Below, one piece after another: positions 23,829-31,988 of a DNA stretch of 31,988 nucleotides. The stretch is from RFPI01 sp964470195 (GTDB taxonomy: Bacteria; Pseudomonadota; Gammaproteobacteria; Burkholderiales; Methylophilaceae). The notes below the pieces were generated by a model. It had not been told where the DNA came from. It worked only from the letters and a program-made list of their open reading frames with translations, and did not search any database. Both the position numbers and the translations under genes were made by a program. The stretch is taken from NCBI GenBank assembly GCA_964470195.1, contig CAYYBG010000023.1, positions 1-31,988 of the forward strand, written 5' to 3'. Within the stretch, counting starts at the first letter, position 1, and every line of letters starts with the position of its first letter.

Positions 23829-24776
23829 GTGTCGTCTAAACCCATACAATTGTCGGTTATTGTGCCCCTGTTCAATGAACAAGATAATATAGGCGCTCTG
23901 TTTCAACGCATTCAGACTTCCTTGGTAAAGTTGAATCTAACCCACGAAATCATTTTTATTAATGATGGATCCAAAGACAACACCCTTCCCTTGGTCATTC
24001 AATTGGCCCAACAATACCCCGAAGTTCATTTTATTGATTTTTCAAGAAACTTCGGACATCAGCTCGCCATTTCCGCAGGAATTGAACACGCTCGCGGAGA
24101 ATATTTGGTCATTATGGATGGCGACGGACAAGACCCGCCTGAATTTATTCCCGAACTTTACCAAAAAGCTTCCGAAGGATTTGAGGTTGTTTACGCCAAG
24201 AGACGTAAACGCGACGGTGAAAACTTCTTGAAAAAACTCACCGCTAAAGCCTTCTACCGAATCCTTGCCCGAATTACCAATATTGAAATACCTGTAGATA
24301 CCGGTGATTTCAGAATCATCCACCACAAAATTCGCGACATATTGGTGCAAATGCCCGAGCAACACAAATACATCCGCGGACAAATTGCTTGGATTGGTTT
24401 CAATCAGACCTATTTAGAATACGACCGACAAGAACGTATGTCGGGCGAAACTAAGTTCACCTACCGAAAAATGATTCGTTTTGCCCTTGATGGAATCAGT
24501 TCATTCAGCACATGGCCTCTTAAAGTGGCTACCATTTCAGGGTTTGCCGTTAGTTTCATAGCGTTTATGCTCATCATTTATTCTTTGTATCAAAAGTTCT
24601 TTGGCTACACTGAAAAAGGATGGACCTCCATGCACATTTCCATTCTATTTCTGGGCGGAATTCAACTCATTGGCATCGGAATTCTAGGTGAATATTTGGG
24701 CCGCGTAAGTGAAAATGTGAAAAATAGACCACATTACATCATTCGAGAAACCAACCTCCCTAAACAAGAAAAATAA
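23829..24776 (+). CDS. Family 2 glycosyltransferase, DPM1/GtrB/ArnC-like
   Basis: A 315-residue membrane-associated transferase that moves a sugar from a nucleotide donor to polyprenyl phosphate. The GT-A domain shows SVIVPLFNEQDNI, FINDGSKDN, DFSRNFGHQLAISAGIEHA, the metal motif MDGDGQDPP and the DTGDFRI stretch typical of this group. Two membrane segments follow (about 235-260 and 270-295), ending with LGEYLGRVSENVKNRPHYI. The start is GTG: no ATG is in frame nearby, and a perfect -7 element lies 4 nt before it. The next gene, a GT-C membrane protein, follows after 1 bp, so they form a donor-making and donor-using pair. Confidence 0.88.
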   Translation: MSSKPIQLSVIVPLFNEQDNIGALFQRIQTSLVKLNLTHEIIFINDGSKDNTLPLVIQLAQQYPEVHFIDFSRNFGHQLAISAGIEHARGEYLVIMDGDGQDPPEFIPELYQKASEGFEVVYAKRRKRDGENFLKKLTAKAFYRILARITNIEIPVDTGDFRIIHHKIRDILVQMPEQHKYIRGQIAWIGFNQTYLEYDRQERMSGETKFTYRKMIRFALDGISSFSTWPLKVATISGFAVSFIAFMLIIYSLYQKFFGYTEKGWTSMHISILFLGGIQLIGIGILGEYLGRVSENVKNRPHYIIRETNLPKQEK

Positions 24777-24777
24777 G

Positions 24778-26298
24778 ATGAGAATTCAGAGAGACTTTCT
24801 GTGGTTCTTATTGATATTCTTCATTTCTCTGACTTTATCGGGAACGCTTTCACAGGCAAACTTTCCTCCTTACGGAATGCACCAAGGCGCTCAAGCAGAC
24901 CGCGCCAGCATAGCCCTCAATTATTTCCAAGAATCCATGAACTTCTTCTTACCAAGAGTCATGGAAAATAGAGCTTCAGATGGCATTTGCGGTCTTGAGT
25001 TCCCCCTAATTCCATACATCAGTGCGCTCTTATACAAAGTCTTCGGCTTCCATGACGTTTTGTATCGAATCATCATTCTCATTTTGTGGTTTTTTGGCCA
25101 ACTTGCCGCTTGGAAAATCACCGCATACACCATTCCCAAACTACTGCATCGCTCTTTTTTTCATTTACTTTGGACCAGCTCACCACTGTTGTTTTTCTAC
25201 TCTTTCAACTTCTTGCCTGATATCCCTGCTCTGTCTTTCACCCTCATTGCATGGTACTTCTTTCTAGAACACCAAAATGGGAAACTCATACAGCGCAATT
25301 TTCACCTCTTCCTATTGTTCTCGGCACTTTCTGGTTTGCTTAAAGTCACCTTTTTGGTGAACTTCATTGCCGCCATTATCATCACTTGGAATACCTTAAA
25401 ATTGAATCAAAAGATTAAGCTTTTGATTCCCGTTCTTATCGTGGGATGCTGGTACGGTTACTCCTCGTACCTCACTAAAACCACATTCAATCAACACTTT
25501 TTACAGCAAATAAATCCCCCAAAAAATATAGCAGAACTCATAGAAAATTCGCGCTTCGCTTTTGACACCTGGATGGACCAAATTTACCCTCGAAACTTCC
25601 TCCTTTTGTTTGCCGTAGTATTGCTAATTTCTGCGCAACAATTCAATAAGAACCACATTTATTTAAAGATTTCTGGCTTGCTTTTCGGGGGATTTTTAGC
25701 CGTTTTTCTCTTGTTCAACCGCCAATTTAGATTTCACGACTACTATTTCATTCAAGTCTTTCCCTTAATCTTCTTTTCCCTGCTTTACCTCTACGATACT
25801 CATTTGAAGAATAAACTCGTTTACACGGGTTTCATTAGTATACTCGCCCTGATTGGTTTGTTCGTAACACCCTTTTATCATTTCTCTCACGCTAAAAATA
25901 TCCTGAGAAGAACCCTAACCCCGAAAGACTATTACAATCAATCGTATTTCTCAAATTTCAACGAATTTCAAAACATCAGAGCGCAGCTCGATTCAATAGA
26001 TCCTTCAAGAAAAAAAGAAATCATTTTTGCATTTGACCCCACTCCTAACACCGGGCTGTATTTGTTGCAAAGACAAGGAATAAGGCTTGCACCTGACTTT
26101 GATTCGGCCATCTGTAGAAACATCATCAATCAGAAACTGAAAACTGATCACAATACGTTAAAATTGATGATAATTAATGATCTGTACAGTCTACCGAAAG
26201 ACCATTTCATTCATCAATTCATAAAGACTGAGGGAGATCAATCTGGTTTGCGGATCTATTCACTTTCGTCGGTTGCCGAAAGGGATATTTTACCATAA
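24778..26298 (+). CDS. Multi-spanning GT-C type glycosyltransferase (GT39-like)
   Basis: A 506-residue integral membrane protein with roughly 10 hydrophobic helices. The first periplasmic loop contains GMHQGAQADRASIALNYF, with an acidic residue in the place used for catalysis by GT-C enzymes. ICGLEFPLIPYISALLYKVFG then leads into the next helix, as in GT39/ArnT-like proteins. Such enzymes transfer a sugar from polyprenyl phosphate to lipid, protein or polysaccharide on the periplasmic side. The GT2 gene one base upstream probably makes its donor. The acceptor is unknown. The last 80 bp overlap the convergent beta-barrel gene, an unusually long overlap. Confidence 0.78.
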   Translation: MRIQRDFLWFLLIFFISLTLSGTLSQANFPPYGMHQGAQADRASIALNYFQESMNFFLPRVMENRASDGICGLEFPLIPYISALLYKVFGFHDVLYRIIILILWFFGQLAAWKITAYTIPKLLHRSFFHLLWTSSPLLFFYSFNFLPDIPALSFTLIAWYFFLEHQNGKLIQRNFHLFLLFSALSGLLKVTFLVNFIAAIIITWNTLKLNQKIKLLIPVLIVGCWYGYSSYLTKTTFNQHFLQQINPPKNIAELIENSRFAFDTWMDQIYPRNFLLLFAVVLLISAQQFNKNHIYLKISGLLFGGFLAVFLLFNRQFRFHDYYFIQVFPLIFFSLLYLYDTHLKNKLVYTGFISILALIGLFVTPFYHFSHAKNILRRTLTPKDYYNQSYFSNFNEFQNIRAQLDSIDPSRKKEIIFAFDPTPNTGLYLLQRQGIRLAPDFDSAICRNIINQKLKTDHNTLKLMIINDLYSLPKDHFIHQFIKTEGDQSGLRIYSLSSVAERDILP

Positions 26299-27595
26299 CT
26301 GATATTCCACCACCGTGCCATTTTGACGGATTTACAAAAGACTCAATCCCCCACAATTGAACGTCAATATAGTAGGAGTAAATTGCTGTTAAATTCACAT
26401 CAAATACATCAAATCCCCCAACAGATACTGAAGGTAACAAGTCTAATTTTTTATAAACTTCAAAAATTCCGCCAATTTCTACTTTGGGCTTGTAACCAAT
26501 GATGTGTCTGTAGCTCACATTCGAAATCAACTGCTTAAAATTAAGCTTGTTACTTTTATAATTTACGCGACTTATTTGAACATTGGCAAAAAACGGACTT
26601 AAAAAAGAACCCCTTTGCTGAAACTCTTGGAAATTCAATTTAGCTTCCACCGAATCGCGTTGACGGTCTATCCAATCACCCGCTCTCAAATCACTGTAAT
26701 TCAAATTAACTGCTCCCAGAGTAACCTCATTGGTTGGAGTCCAATTCAACGGTTTTAGTGAATTGGGGTCCCACTGAGCCCCTCTCGAGATATTTTTAAT
26801 TCCGTTTACCGAAACAAAACCAAAACCATCAATATCCAGTCGAGTTACCCATACTTTCCCGTTAGATGGTACGAAATTTTTAAATAAGGTAAATCCACCT
26901 TGTATCCCCCAACCGGTTCCGAAAGGTTGCCTTCCGGTTGATTGATTGTATAAATTACCATCAAAAACCACGCTATCACCCGCTGAACTTGAAAACAGTC
27001 TCAAATCTTTGGTTCTGATATGATTGTAATTCACCACCTGAGTTAAGCCAACATTCCATAAATAAGATTGCTTTTTATTGACGCTATTGAAATGCAATTC
27101 CAGTTTTCGTTGAGAAAGGCTCCAAATTTGGTTATTTCCAGGCTTAACTTCAGATCCTAAAAACGGTGTATTACCCCGCATCAACAAACCAAAGGCATCC
27201 TTCGTAAATCGAGCGCCGCTCATGCTTTCTGTTACAAATCTTAAACCAAAAAAACCTGGTTTCTGAGGTAAACTTTTTTCAACTCCCAAAAATGGCGCGA
27301 GAGAAATCATCGTTTTTTGGTGAAATCCAAGTCTATTGTTTTCGGAAAGATTGGAATGATATGATTCCATTTTTTGAGGATCGATGTATCCTCCCGCTGC
27401 AAACCTTGCGGCAAATCCCAATGGCACTGCATTGGAACCCGTTTCAAGAGAATACTGTGCTACCGGAAAGACCTTCCTCATTGTAATGATCTCTCTTTCT
27501 ATACTAGTTTGGGCAAATGCCATCTCCGATTGAAAGGCCATACCAAGTCCCCCAGCAAACACTAAAATCCTTAAAAAATCAATTCCGCATCTCAT
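26219..27595 (-). CDS. Predicted outer-membrane beta-barrel protein
   Basis: A 458-residue exported protein I cannot assign firmly; a DUF5723-like barrel is the closest match I recall. The signal peptide spans about the first 30 residues (ILVFAGGLGMAFQSEMAFA before QTSIE). The rest has alternating strands with many aromatic girdle residues, and FANVQISRVNYKS to SYRHIIGYKPKVEIGGIFEVY looks like barrel strands. HGGGISVMVKYPF resembles a terminal barrel strand, but 19 further residues follow, read antisense to the end of the GT-C gene. The frame opens at TTG 27601; ATG 27595 is preferred. It overlaps the end of the lipoprotein gene by 17 bp, suggesting coupling. Confidence 0.7.
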   Translation of the reverse strand: MRCGIDFLRILVFAGGLGMAFQSEMAFAQTSIEREIITMRKVFPVAQYSLETGSNAVPLGFAARFAAGGYIDPQKMESYHSNLSENNRLGFHQKTMISLAPFLGVEKSLPQKPGFFGLRFVTESMSGARFTKDAFGLLMRGNTPFLGSEVKPGNNQIWSLSQRKLELHFNSVNKKQSYLWNVGLTQVVNYNHIRTKDLRLFSSSAGDSVVFDGNLYNQSTGRQPFGTGWGIQGGFTLFKNFVPSNGKVWVTRLDIDGFGFVSVNGIKNISRGAQWDPNSLKPLNWTPTNEVTLGAVNLNYSDLRAGDWIDRQRDSVEAKLNFQEFQQRGSFLSPFFANVQISRVNYKSNKLNFKQLISNVSYRHIIGYKPKVEIGGIFEVYKKLDLLPSVSVGGFDVFDVNLTAIYSYYIDVQLWGIESFVNPSKWHGGGISVMVKYPFRQPTKVNRSANQIDLPQSL

Positions 27596-29312
27596 ACTCA
27601 AATCTCATTCTTGAATGAATCTTCAAACGGCTCGTNNNNNNNNNNNNNNNNNNNNNNNNNNNNNNNNNNNNNNNNNNNNNNNNNNNNNNNNNNNNNNNNN
27701 NNNNNNNNNNNNNNNNNNNNNNNNNNNNNNNNNNNAACTTCGATTCATCTGTGACGAAGTCCTTATAATTATTCACGTTGCCATTAGGCGAAACTTCGGT
27801 TTCAAGATCATACTCCAACAGCTGAGGTAAATTTTCTAAAAACGTCTTTATATTCGAGTTAAAGCCATCCAATTGCACCTTAGTTTCAGTGTAGTCAAAA
27901 ATCTTAGAAGGCTTAGCGACGTACATGTCGTTATTCAATGGATCTGCGCTCAAACCAATTTGTTTTCCAGAAAATTGATTGATACCAGTCAACTGATGTA
28001 ACCTAAATCTTCCGTCTGCACCAATACTATTTCTTAATATAAATCCCAACTTAACATCCTTGAATTTTACATCTCCACTCAAACCTTTAAATAAATCAAA
28101 ACCGGTTGTGTCTAAATTGGTTCTCGAAAGTTGGTTCCCAAGATAGCCTACGGCATATTCCGGCTTCAACCCTTCCAACCGATAAATCAGCACAATACTA
28201 TCTTGAAGTCCAACCGCGAGTTTCCGTCCCGAAGAATCCAAAGTCACCCTCAAAATCTGATGAAACGTATTTACCGTATCTTTAACATCTGGGTCTTTAC
28301 CCCTTAAATCTAAATCATATCCAGCCATCTCATAAATAGCCTCGGTGGTAGCAACACCCTTCCCTCCAGGCCCAGGCAATTTCATCTCTTGATAGAACGA
28401 CTTTCCGTCTTTCGTTGCCCCTGGCAGAGCCAAAACCATACTCATATCTTCTTGAATGGTAGAAACCACCTTGATTCTCAATCTGCCTGATTTTATCTTA
28501 AAGGTCTTAATATCAGCGCCGCCCATGTAAAGTATTAAACCTTCATCTTGATTTATAACATCTTGAGAAGGGAAAGCCGCAATGGCATAAACCGGTCTCA
28601 AATTTCTTACACCCAAAATCACTTTGATTCCTTTGTCTGACTCAATCAAAACAGGACCATTGCTCTGTTTAGTTACCAATTTACGGATCACACCTACCAA
28701 ACTTTTGGTGACCGTTTTTCCTGCTAAATCAATGGTTTTCTTCGAAACACCGCCCGATGCAGGAATATTCTTAAATGAATCTGAAGCTACTACCGAATTA
28801 TCTTCTTTGTTTCTCAGCTCAAATACAATCAAAGAAATTTCCACTGGCAAGTCATTCTGAATGCTGATATCCAAATAACCTGTATCTAATGTTGCTGTCT
28901 CGAAGAAAGCACTAGCGTCTATATCAGTTGGGTCTAAATCAGTTTGATCTTGGGCCGGGATAACGGTCTGCTGCCCGTTTAATAATTTGAAAATGGGATT
29001 TATATCGCCTAAAGTAATCTCATTCTGAATTTCCTGATCATTCAACTTCAGTTTTCTCAAATTGAATGAAGCATCAATGCCTGTATCTGTGACTTGAACA
29101 TCATTGACTTTGTATGAATAAACCAAATTCTCATACGACATCATGTAAGAACTATCTCCAGAAACATTATTCATGTATCTCGGGTCTATATCATCTAACT
29201 TAAACTCCGTTCTAAACAGAGGAATCGTGTTGTCTACGTCCCAAGAAAACGCTTCTCTTTGGCACGAAGAAAAACCCAAAACTCCCAAAATAAAGAGTAA
29301 ACGGTACTTCAT
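27579..29312 (-). CDS. Large predicted lipoprotein, interrupted by an assembly gap
   Basis: A protein of unknown function with at least 525 visible residues before the gap. MKYRLLFILGVLGFSSCQRE is a lipoprotein signal with lipidated Cys17, so the mature protein is membrane anchored, probably at the outer membrane. The body is rich in beta structure, without transmembrane helices. It contains related strand patterns such as SIQNDLPVEISLIVFELRN and RKLKLNDQEIQN, which suggest several immunoglobulin- or LEA-like domains. The 100-N gap lies near the 3' end. The last 18 residues after it stay in frame only if the true gap length is a multiple of three, so the C-terminus is uncertain. It lies between a small membrane protein and a barrel gene in one operon. 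Confidence 0.7.
   Translation of the reverse strand: MKYRLLFILGVLGFSSCQREAFSWDVDNTIPLFRTEFKLDDIDPRYMNNVSGDSSYMMSYENLVYSYKVNDVQVTDTGIDASFNLRKLKLNDQEIQNEITLGDINPIFKLLNGQQTVIPAQDQTDLDPTDIDASAFFETATLDTGYLDISIQNDLPVEISLIVFELRNKEDNSVVASDSFKNIPASGGVSKKTIDLAGKTVTKSLVGVIRKLVTKQSNGPVLIESDKGIKVILGVRNLRPVYAIAAFPSQDVINQDEGLILYMGGADIKTFKIKSGRLRIKVVSTIQEDMSMVLALPGATKDGKSFYQEMKLPGPGGKGVATTEAIYEMAGYDLDLRGKDPDVKDTVNTFHQILRVTLDSSGRKLAVGLQDSIVLIYRLEGLKPEYAVGYLGNQLSRTNLDTTGFDLFKGLSGDVKFKDVKLGFILRNSIGADGRFRLHQLTGINQFSGKQIGLSADPLNNDMYVAKPSKIFDYTETKVQLDGFNSNIKTFLENLPQLLEYDLETEVSPNGNVNNYKDFVTDESKXXXXXXXXXXXXXXXXXXXXXXXXXXXXXXXXXXTSRLKIHSRMRFEYEMRN
27636..27735. other. Assembly gap (100 N) inside the lipoprotein gene
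   Basis: Exactly 100 N. No repeat is visible on its two flanks, unlike the gap at 23.2 kb. The length and reading frame across it are unknown. Confidence 0.99.
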
Positions 29313-29330
29313 CTGTGCAATTTAGTCAAA

Positions 29331-29762
29331 TTACGACAATCCGTAATGCTTAGATCCAAAAATGACAATGCTCCAAATCAACAAAGCCACCATCTGAAAA
29401 ATCAAGACTTTTAATCGATTAGACTCTATTCCTATAGACAAAAAACAACCTACAGGTATGCTAATTATCAGTGGTGATAATAATGCAATGGCCACCAAAC
29501 CACCTTTATTCCTTAGGTTCACCAAGAATCGATTCTTCTTAGAAAATCTTTTAACCTCCTTTTTGGGTGGAAACGTTCGTTTCATCCATACCTTGATGGC
29601 AGACCCACCGTAAACAAAAGTGAATATTCCAAAAGCGCCTCCAGCAAAGCTAATCAAGAACCCTTCCCATGCCGGAAGACTTGCCAGAGCAAGGCCACTG
29701 CCTACCAGAAACTTGACCGAACTTAAAAAAAATATACTCAGGAACAGAAGAATATTTGACAT
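29331..29762 (-). CDS. Small polytopic membrane protein
   Basis: A 143-residue protein with about four hydrophobic segments (near 3-20, 30-55, 88-110 and 118-137) and a basic loop between the second and third (VWMKRTFPPKKEVKRFSKKNRF). The GGLVAIALLSPLIISIPVGCFLSIG segment (named by its first residues, about 88-112) has the GG...P...P pattern of small export-type membrane proteins such as Sm_multidrug_ex. That resemblance is weak and I do not assign a function. It is first in the operon with the lipoprotein and the barrel, 18 bp before the lipoprotein. A perfect -7 element lies 5 nt upstream. It is divergent from the porin gene. Confidence 0.75.
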   Translation of the reverse strand: MSNILLFLSIFFLSSVKFLVGSGLALASLPAWEGFLISFAGGAFGIFTFVYGGSAIKVWMKRTFPPKKEVKRFSKKNRFLVNLRNKGGLVAIALLSPLIISIPVGCFLSIGIESNRLKVLIFQMVALLIWSIVIFGSKHYGLS

Positions 29763-29767
29763 TTTGC

Positions 29768-29775
29768 CAAAGATA
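29768..29775 (-). promoter_or_regulatory. -7 promoter element of the membrane protein-lipoprotein-barrel operon
   Basis: TATCTTTG on the minus strand, a full TAnnTTTG match ending 5 nt before the ATG at 29762. Confidence 0.6.
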
Positions 29776-29779
29776 TGCG

Positions 29780-29787
29780 CAAATTTG
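29780..29787 (+). promoter_or_regulatory. Variant -7 element of the porin gene
   Basis: CAAATTTG, one base off TAnnTTTG, ending 7 nt before the proposed TTG start at 29795. It sits 4 bp from the opposing -7 element at 29768-29775. Confidence 0.35.
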
Positions 29788-29794
29788 CATCGCG

Positions 29795-31819
29795 TTGCTT
29801 ACTCATTCGACAAGAACCCTGATCTTTCTGTTGTTCTTCCTTTCGGGGGACGTTTTGCTGGCGCAATTTCCAACACTCCGCCCTGATCTAATGTCACCCA
29901 ATGGGCCAATGCCCTCCCGTTCCGATGATACCGCATCAAGATCTCGCGACTCTCTTAAGTCCAATAAACCCGTAAAACCTCGATATCACCCTTGGAACAT
30001 CTCAGCACTTCAAGCTTGGAACCAAACCGATACTTTGACCCCTTCAGATACCACATTTCAACCCATACAATTTTACACCCAATGGCTCCGAAACAAACAA
30101 CCGTGGGCCTATTTAGGCGTAAGCGGAGCCCCTGAAAAACCGCTTTTCATTGATCCCTTTACCTTAGAACAATCACCCGGTATCAGAATTGGAGCAAACC
30201 CTTATCTAAACCAAGTCAAGTCACCCCTAAATTTTCACTTCCACAAAGTCGGACAACCCTACACTGAGTTTGTCTACACCCAAGGTGATGGACGTTACAA
30301 CGGACTTGAAGTACTTCACACCCAAAACTTTTCACCCACTTGGAACGTCACCCTTGACTACCGTTCCCAACTCATAAACCAAGACCTTCACGTGGGTGCA
30401 CGGCAGCAAAATATGCATCGAAACATCGCTTTAGGTAGCAACTTCCAAAGTCAAAATAAGCGCTTCGATCAACAAACCATCTTCTCCTGGAACAGAACCC
30501 GAAGAGAAGAAAATGGAGGTCTAAAAGCAGACTCTCTCTTTTACGGACCCTCTGGTTTTCAGGGCTCTCAATGGGACATTCGAACGTTCGGCGCCTACAC
30601 CCCATGGCTCAATCAAGCCAATTCATTTTGGGCAAACTCTCATCATAGATCCATTAGCCGTTACCACCTCAAAAACGACTCCTTCAGACACCTGGCCTTC
30701 CTGCATCAGATTGACTATCAAAACACCCGTTTTCACTATACCGACAAGTCTGTCGATACCTCTTTCTATCAAGCCAATGCCTTGGTGCACAACATTAAGA
30801 ACATCTACGACAGTACCGTTTGGAAACTCCTCGAAAACCGCATAGGCATGGAGTTTAGAAACCGCACACAAACATTAGGCTTCTCATTCCTTGCCCAAAA
30901 TGCGAATGTCAAATTTCAATCACTCACCGAAATCCCTCCAAACTCAATCAAACAGAATTTCCAATCGCAAGGAATAGAACTGATTCACCGAATCAACTCA
31001 AATAATCTCTCAGCGCTATCTAAATACACCTATTTATTTAACGGATTTGGAAAGGGATATCAACTTACATCCCATATTCATTATTCACTCACAGATTCCT
31101 CAAAGCTAATATTCCAATTATTTGCCTCTGATCAGCCCATTTCCCTTTTTCAACATCAATATTTGGGGAATTTTGTGCGCTATAAAATCAACCAAGCCTT
31201 TAATGAACAACATTGGTCTATTCAAACCACATACACCCAAAAGTTCAAAAAAATCAAGTTCTTAGCCAGCGCTCAAATTGGCTCTAAAAACCATTTTATC
31301 AATATCGATTTGCTTCCAACCAACATTCCTTCTGTATTTTATCAGCAAATCAATCTTCAAACCCAATATCAAAGCAAGCATTGGTTTACTTACGTAAATG
31401 CATTCTGGCAGAATTACACTGATTCGGGCTCAACTTCATTCGGTTTAACCAATTTAGGACTTCCCAAATGGAACCTGAGCACAGGTATAGCCTTTCAACA
31501 AAACCTTTTCAAAAAAGCCCTCTATTTAAGATACGGCTTCGATATCAGATACATTTCTTCATACAACGCCATTTACTATCGCCCCGACGCACTTCAATTC
31601 TACTACAACACATCTAATTTAAGTAAAATAGGCAACTATGCCACTGTAGACATCTACATCAGCGGTCGTGTCCAAACCGTAGATTTCTTCCTCAAAATGG
31701 AACACCTAAACGAGTGGATCATATCCCCATGGCTGAACCCTCAATACGAATGGGTTAAAAACTACCCCATCGAACCCAGCCGCTTCCGAATGGGCATCAG
31801 CTGGAAATTTTGGAATTAA
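29795..31819 (+). CDS. Putative porin, Porin_10-like
   Basis: A 674-residue outer-membrane protein. Family marks are the early WNISALQAWNQTDTLTPSDT segment, YLGVSGAPEKPLFIDP, the PYTEFVYTQGDGRYN stretch and ENGGLKADS. Long runs of amphipathic strands follow, and the protein ends with RMGISWKFWN, whose penultimate aromatic residues suit the BAM signal. No ATG is in frame before the mature region. TTG 29795 gives a good signal peptide (THSTRTLIFLLFFLSGDVLLA before QFPTL), whereas the frame's first TTG at 29756 would add residues overlapping the opposing gene's start. Specificity is unknown. Heptad array D follows the stop codon. Confidence 0.8.
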   Translation: MLTHSTRTLIFLLFFLSGDVLLAQFPTLRPDLMSPNGPMPSRSDDTASRSRDSLKSNKPVKPRYHPWNISALQAWNQTDTLTPSDTTFQPIQFYTQWLRNKQPWAYLGVSGAPEKPLFIDPFTLEQSPGIRIGANPYLNQVKSPLNFHFHKVGQPYTEFVYTQGDGRYNGLEVLHTQNFSPTWNVTLDYRSQLINQDLHVGARQQNMHRNIALGSNFQSQNKRFDQQTIFSWNRTRREENGGLKADSLFYGPSGFQGSQWDIRTFGAYTPWLNQANSFWANSHHRSISRYHLKNDSFRHLAFLHQIDYQNTRFHYTDKSVDTSFYQANALVHNIKNIYDSTVWKLLENRIGMEFRNRTQTLGFSFLAQNANVKFQSLTEIPPNSIKQNFQSQGIELIHRINSNNLSALSKYTYLFNGFGKGYQLTSHIHYSLTDSSKLIFQLFASDQPISLFQHQYLGNFVRYKINQAFNEQHWSIQTTYTQKFKKIKFLASAQIGSKNHFINIDLLPTNIPSVFYQQINLQTQYQSKHWFTYVNAFWQNYTDSGSTSFGLTNLGLPKWNLSTGIAFQQNLFKKALYLRYGFDIRYISSYNAIYYRPDALQFYYNTSNLSKIGNYATVDIYISGRVQTVDFFLKMEHLNEWIISPWLNPQYEWVKNYPIEPSRFRMGISWKFWN

Positions 31820-31821
31820 TA

Positions 31822-31834
31822 GGGCCAAAGGCCC
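31822..31834. repeat. Palindrome GGGCC-AAA-GGCCC at the head of array D
   Basis: A perfect 5-bp stem with an AAA loop, 2 bp beyond the porin stop codon. It is the same type of mini-hairpin seen in the 55-bp repeat at 23.2 kb and in array B. No T run follows, so it is not a standard terminator. Confidence 0.7.
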
Positions 31835-31988
31835 GGCCGTCAACTATCGGCAAACAGCAAACAGCGGTCAGCTTTCAGCTTTCAGTTGAGGGTTTAGAGT
31901 TGAGAGTCTGATCACCGAAAACCGACCACCGATCACCGACCACCGATCACCGACCACCGATCACCGACCACCGATCACCGACCACCGA
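31834..31988. repeat. Heptad array D, with a polarity switch; runs off the window
   Basis: Seven plus-strand heptads (CGGCCGT, CAACTAT, CGGCAAA, CAGCAAA, CAGCGGT, CAGCTTT twice) fill 31834-31882. After a 6-nt junction (31883-31888) the array continues with the same words on the opposite strand. Read on minus these are AAACCCT, CAACTCT and CAGACTCT (an 8-mer), then CGGTGAT and CGGTTTT, then alternating CGGTGGT and CGGTGAT to the window edge. The last 67 bp are a nearly pure 14-bp tandem repeat. Confidence 0.85.

Noticed and set aside
29756..29794. TTG 29756 as the porin start
   Set aside because: It would overlap the start of the opposing gene and put 13 residues with polar and Cys content before an otherwise good signal peptide.
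31822..31834. GGGCC-AAA-GGCCC as the porin terminator
   Set aside because: There is no T run after the stem and the loop type matches the repeat family, so it is listed as part of the repeat element.

Overview
This is a chromosomal segment of a member of the Bacteroidota, probably near the Flavobacteriales or a related free-living lineage. The evidence is the gene content (Porin_10-type porin, uup, lptB, ComA-like protein, SurA-type foldases next to a moxR) and the promoters. Start after start is preceded by the Bacteroidota -7 element TAnnTTTG, and Shine-Dalgarno sequences are not evident. The window carries three runs of exactly 100 N (3277-3376, 23214-23313, 27636-27735), so it is a scaffolded draft or metagenome assembly. 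No phage, transposase, CRISPR or tRNA was found.

Layout. 1-3.4 kb: the tail of a YceI-family gene, convergent with the ABC-F ATPase uup, then a divergent FrnE/DsbA-like oxidoreductase and a DUF1801 gene cut by a gap. 3.4-6.4 kb: an acyl-CoA carboxylase beta subunit and a DEAD-box RNA helicase, both on minus. 6.6-8.0 kb: an outer-membrane protein and endonuclease III. 8.0-9.7 kb: lplA and lptB on minus. 9.75-9.83 kb: a small SRP RNA divergent from lptB. 9.9-14.3 kb: an operon of two parvulin-type prolyl isomerases and a MoxR ATPase. 14.4-18.1 kb: obg and leuS, divergent. 18.1-20.1 kb: iscS-iscU-iscA. 20.2-22.9 kb: methylmalonyl-CoA epimerase, a ComA-like phosphosulfolactate synthase and a TPR protein. 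23.4-26.3 kb: a thioredoxin lipoprotein, then a GT2/GT-C glycosyltransferase pair. 26.2-29.8 kb: an operon of uncharacterised envelope proteins (membrane protein, lipoprotein, beta-barrel). 29.8-31.8 kb: a Porin_10-like porin.

Most genes are housekeeping: translation and ribosome assembly, Fe-S assembly, lipoylation, LPS export, outer-membrane protein folding and acyl-CoA metabolism. The epimerase and the carboxylase beta subunit fit branched-chain or propionate-type acyl-CoA turnover. The prolyl isomerases, LptB, porins, lipoproteins and the GT pair all serve the envelope.

The most unusual content is non-coding. (1) Four intergenic loci carry arrays of degenerate 7-bp units drawn from one shared vocabulary (CGGTGAT, CAGCNNT, CAACTCT, AAACYCT). 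They keep near-perfect 7-bp phase for up to 24 units and each abuts or lies close to a stop codon. Three of the four also contain short palindromes with a 3-nt loop, and one array is interrupted by a 55-bp repeat and an assembly gap. (2) The -7 elements lie only 4-7 nt from many start codons. The SRP RNA places its apparent 5' end at the same distance from its own -7 element, so many of these mRNAs may be leaderless. (3) A 12+4-bp inverted repeat exactly frames the -7 element and start codon of the carboxylase gene.
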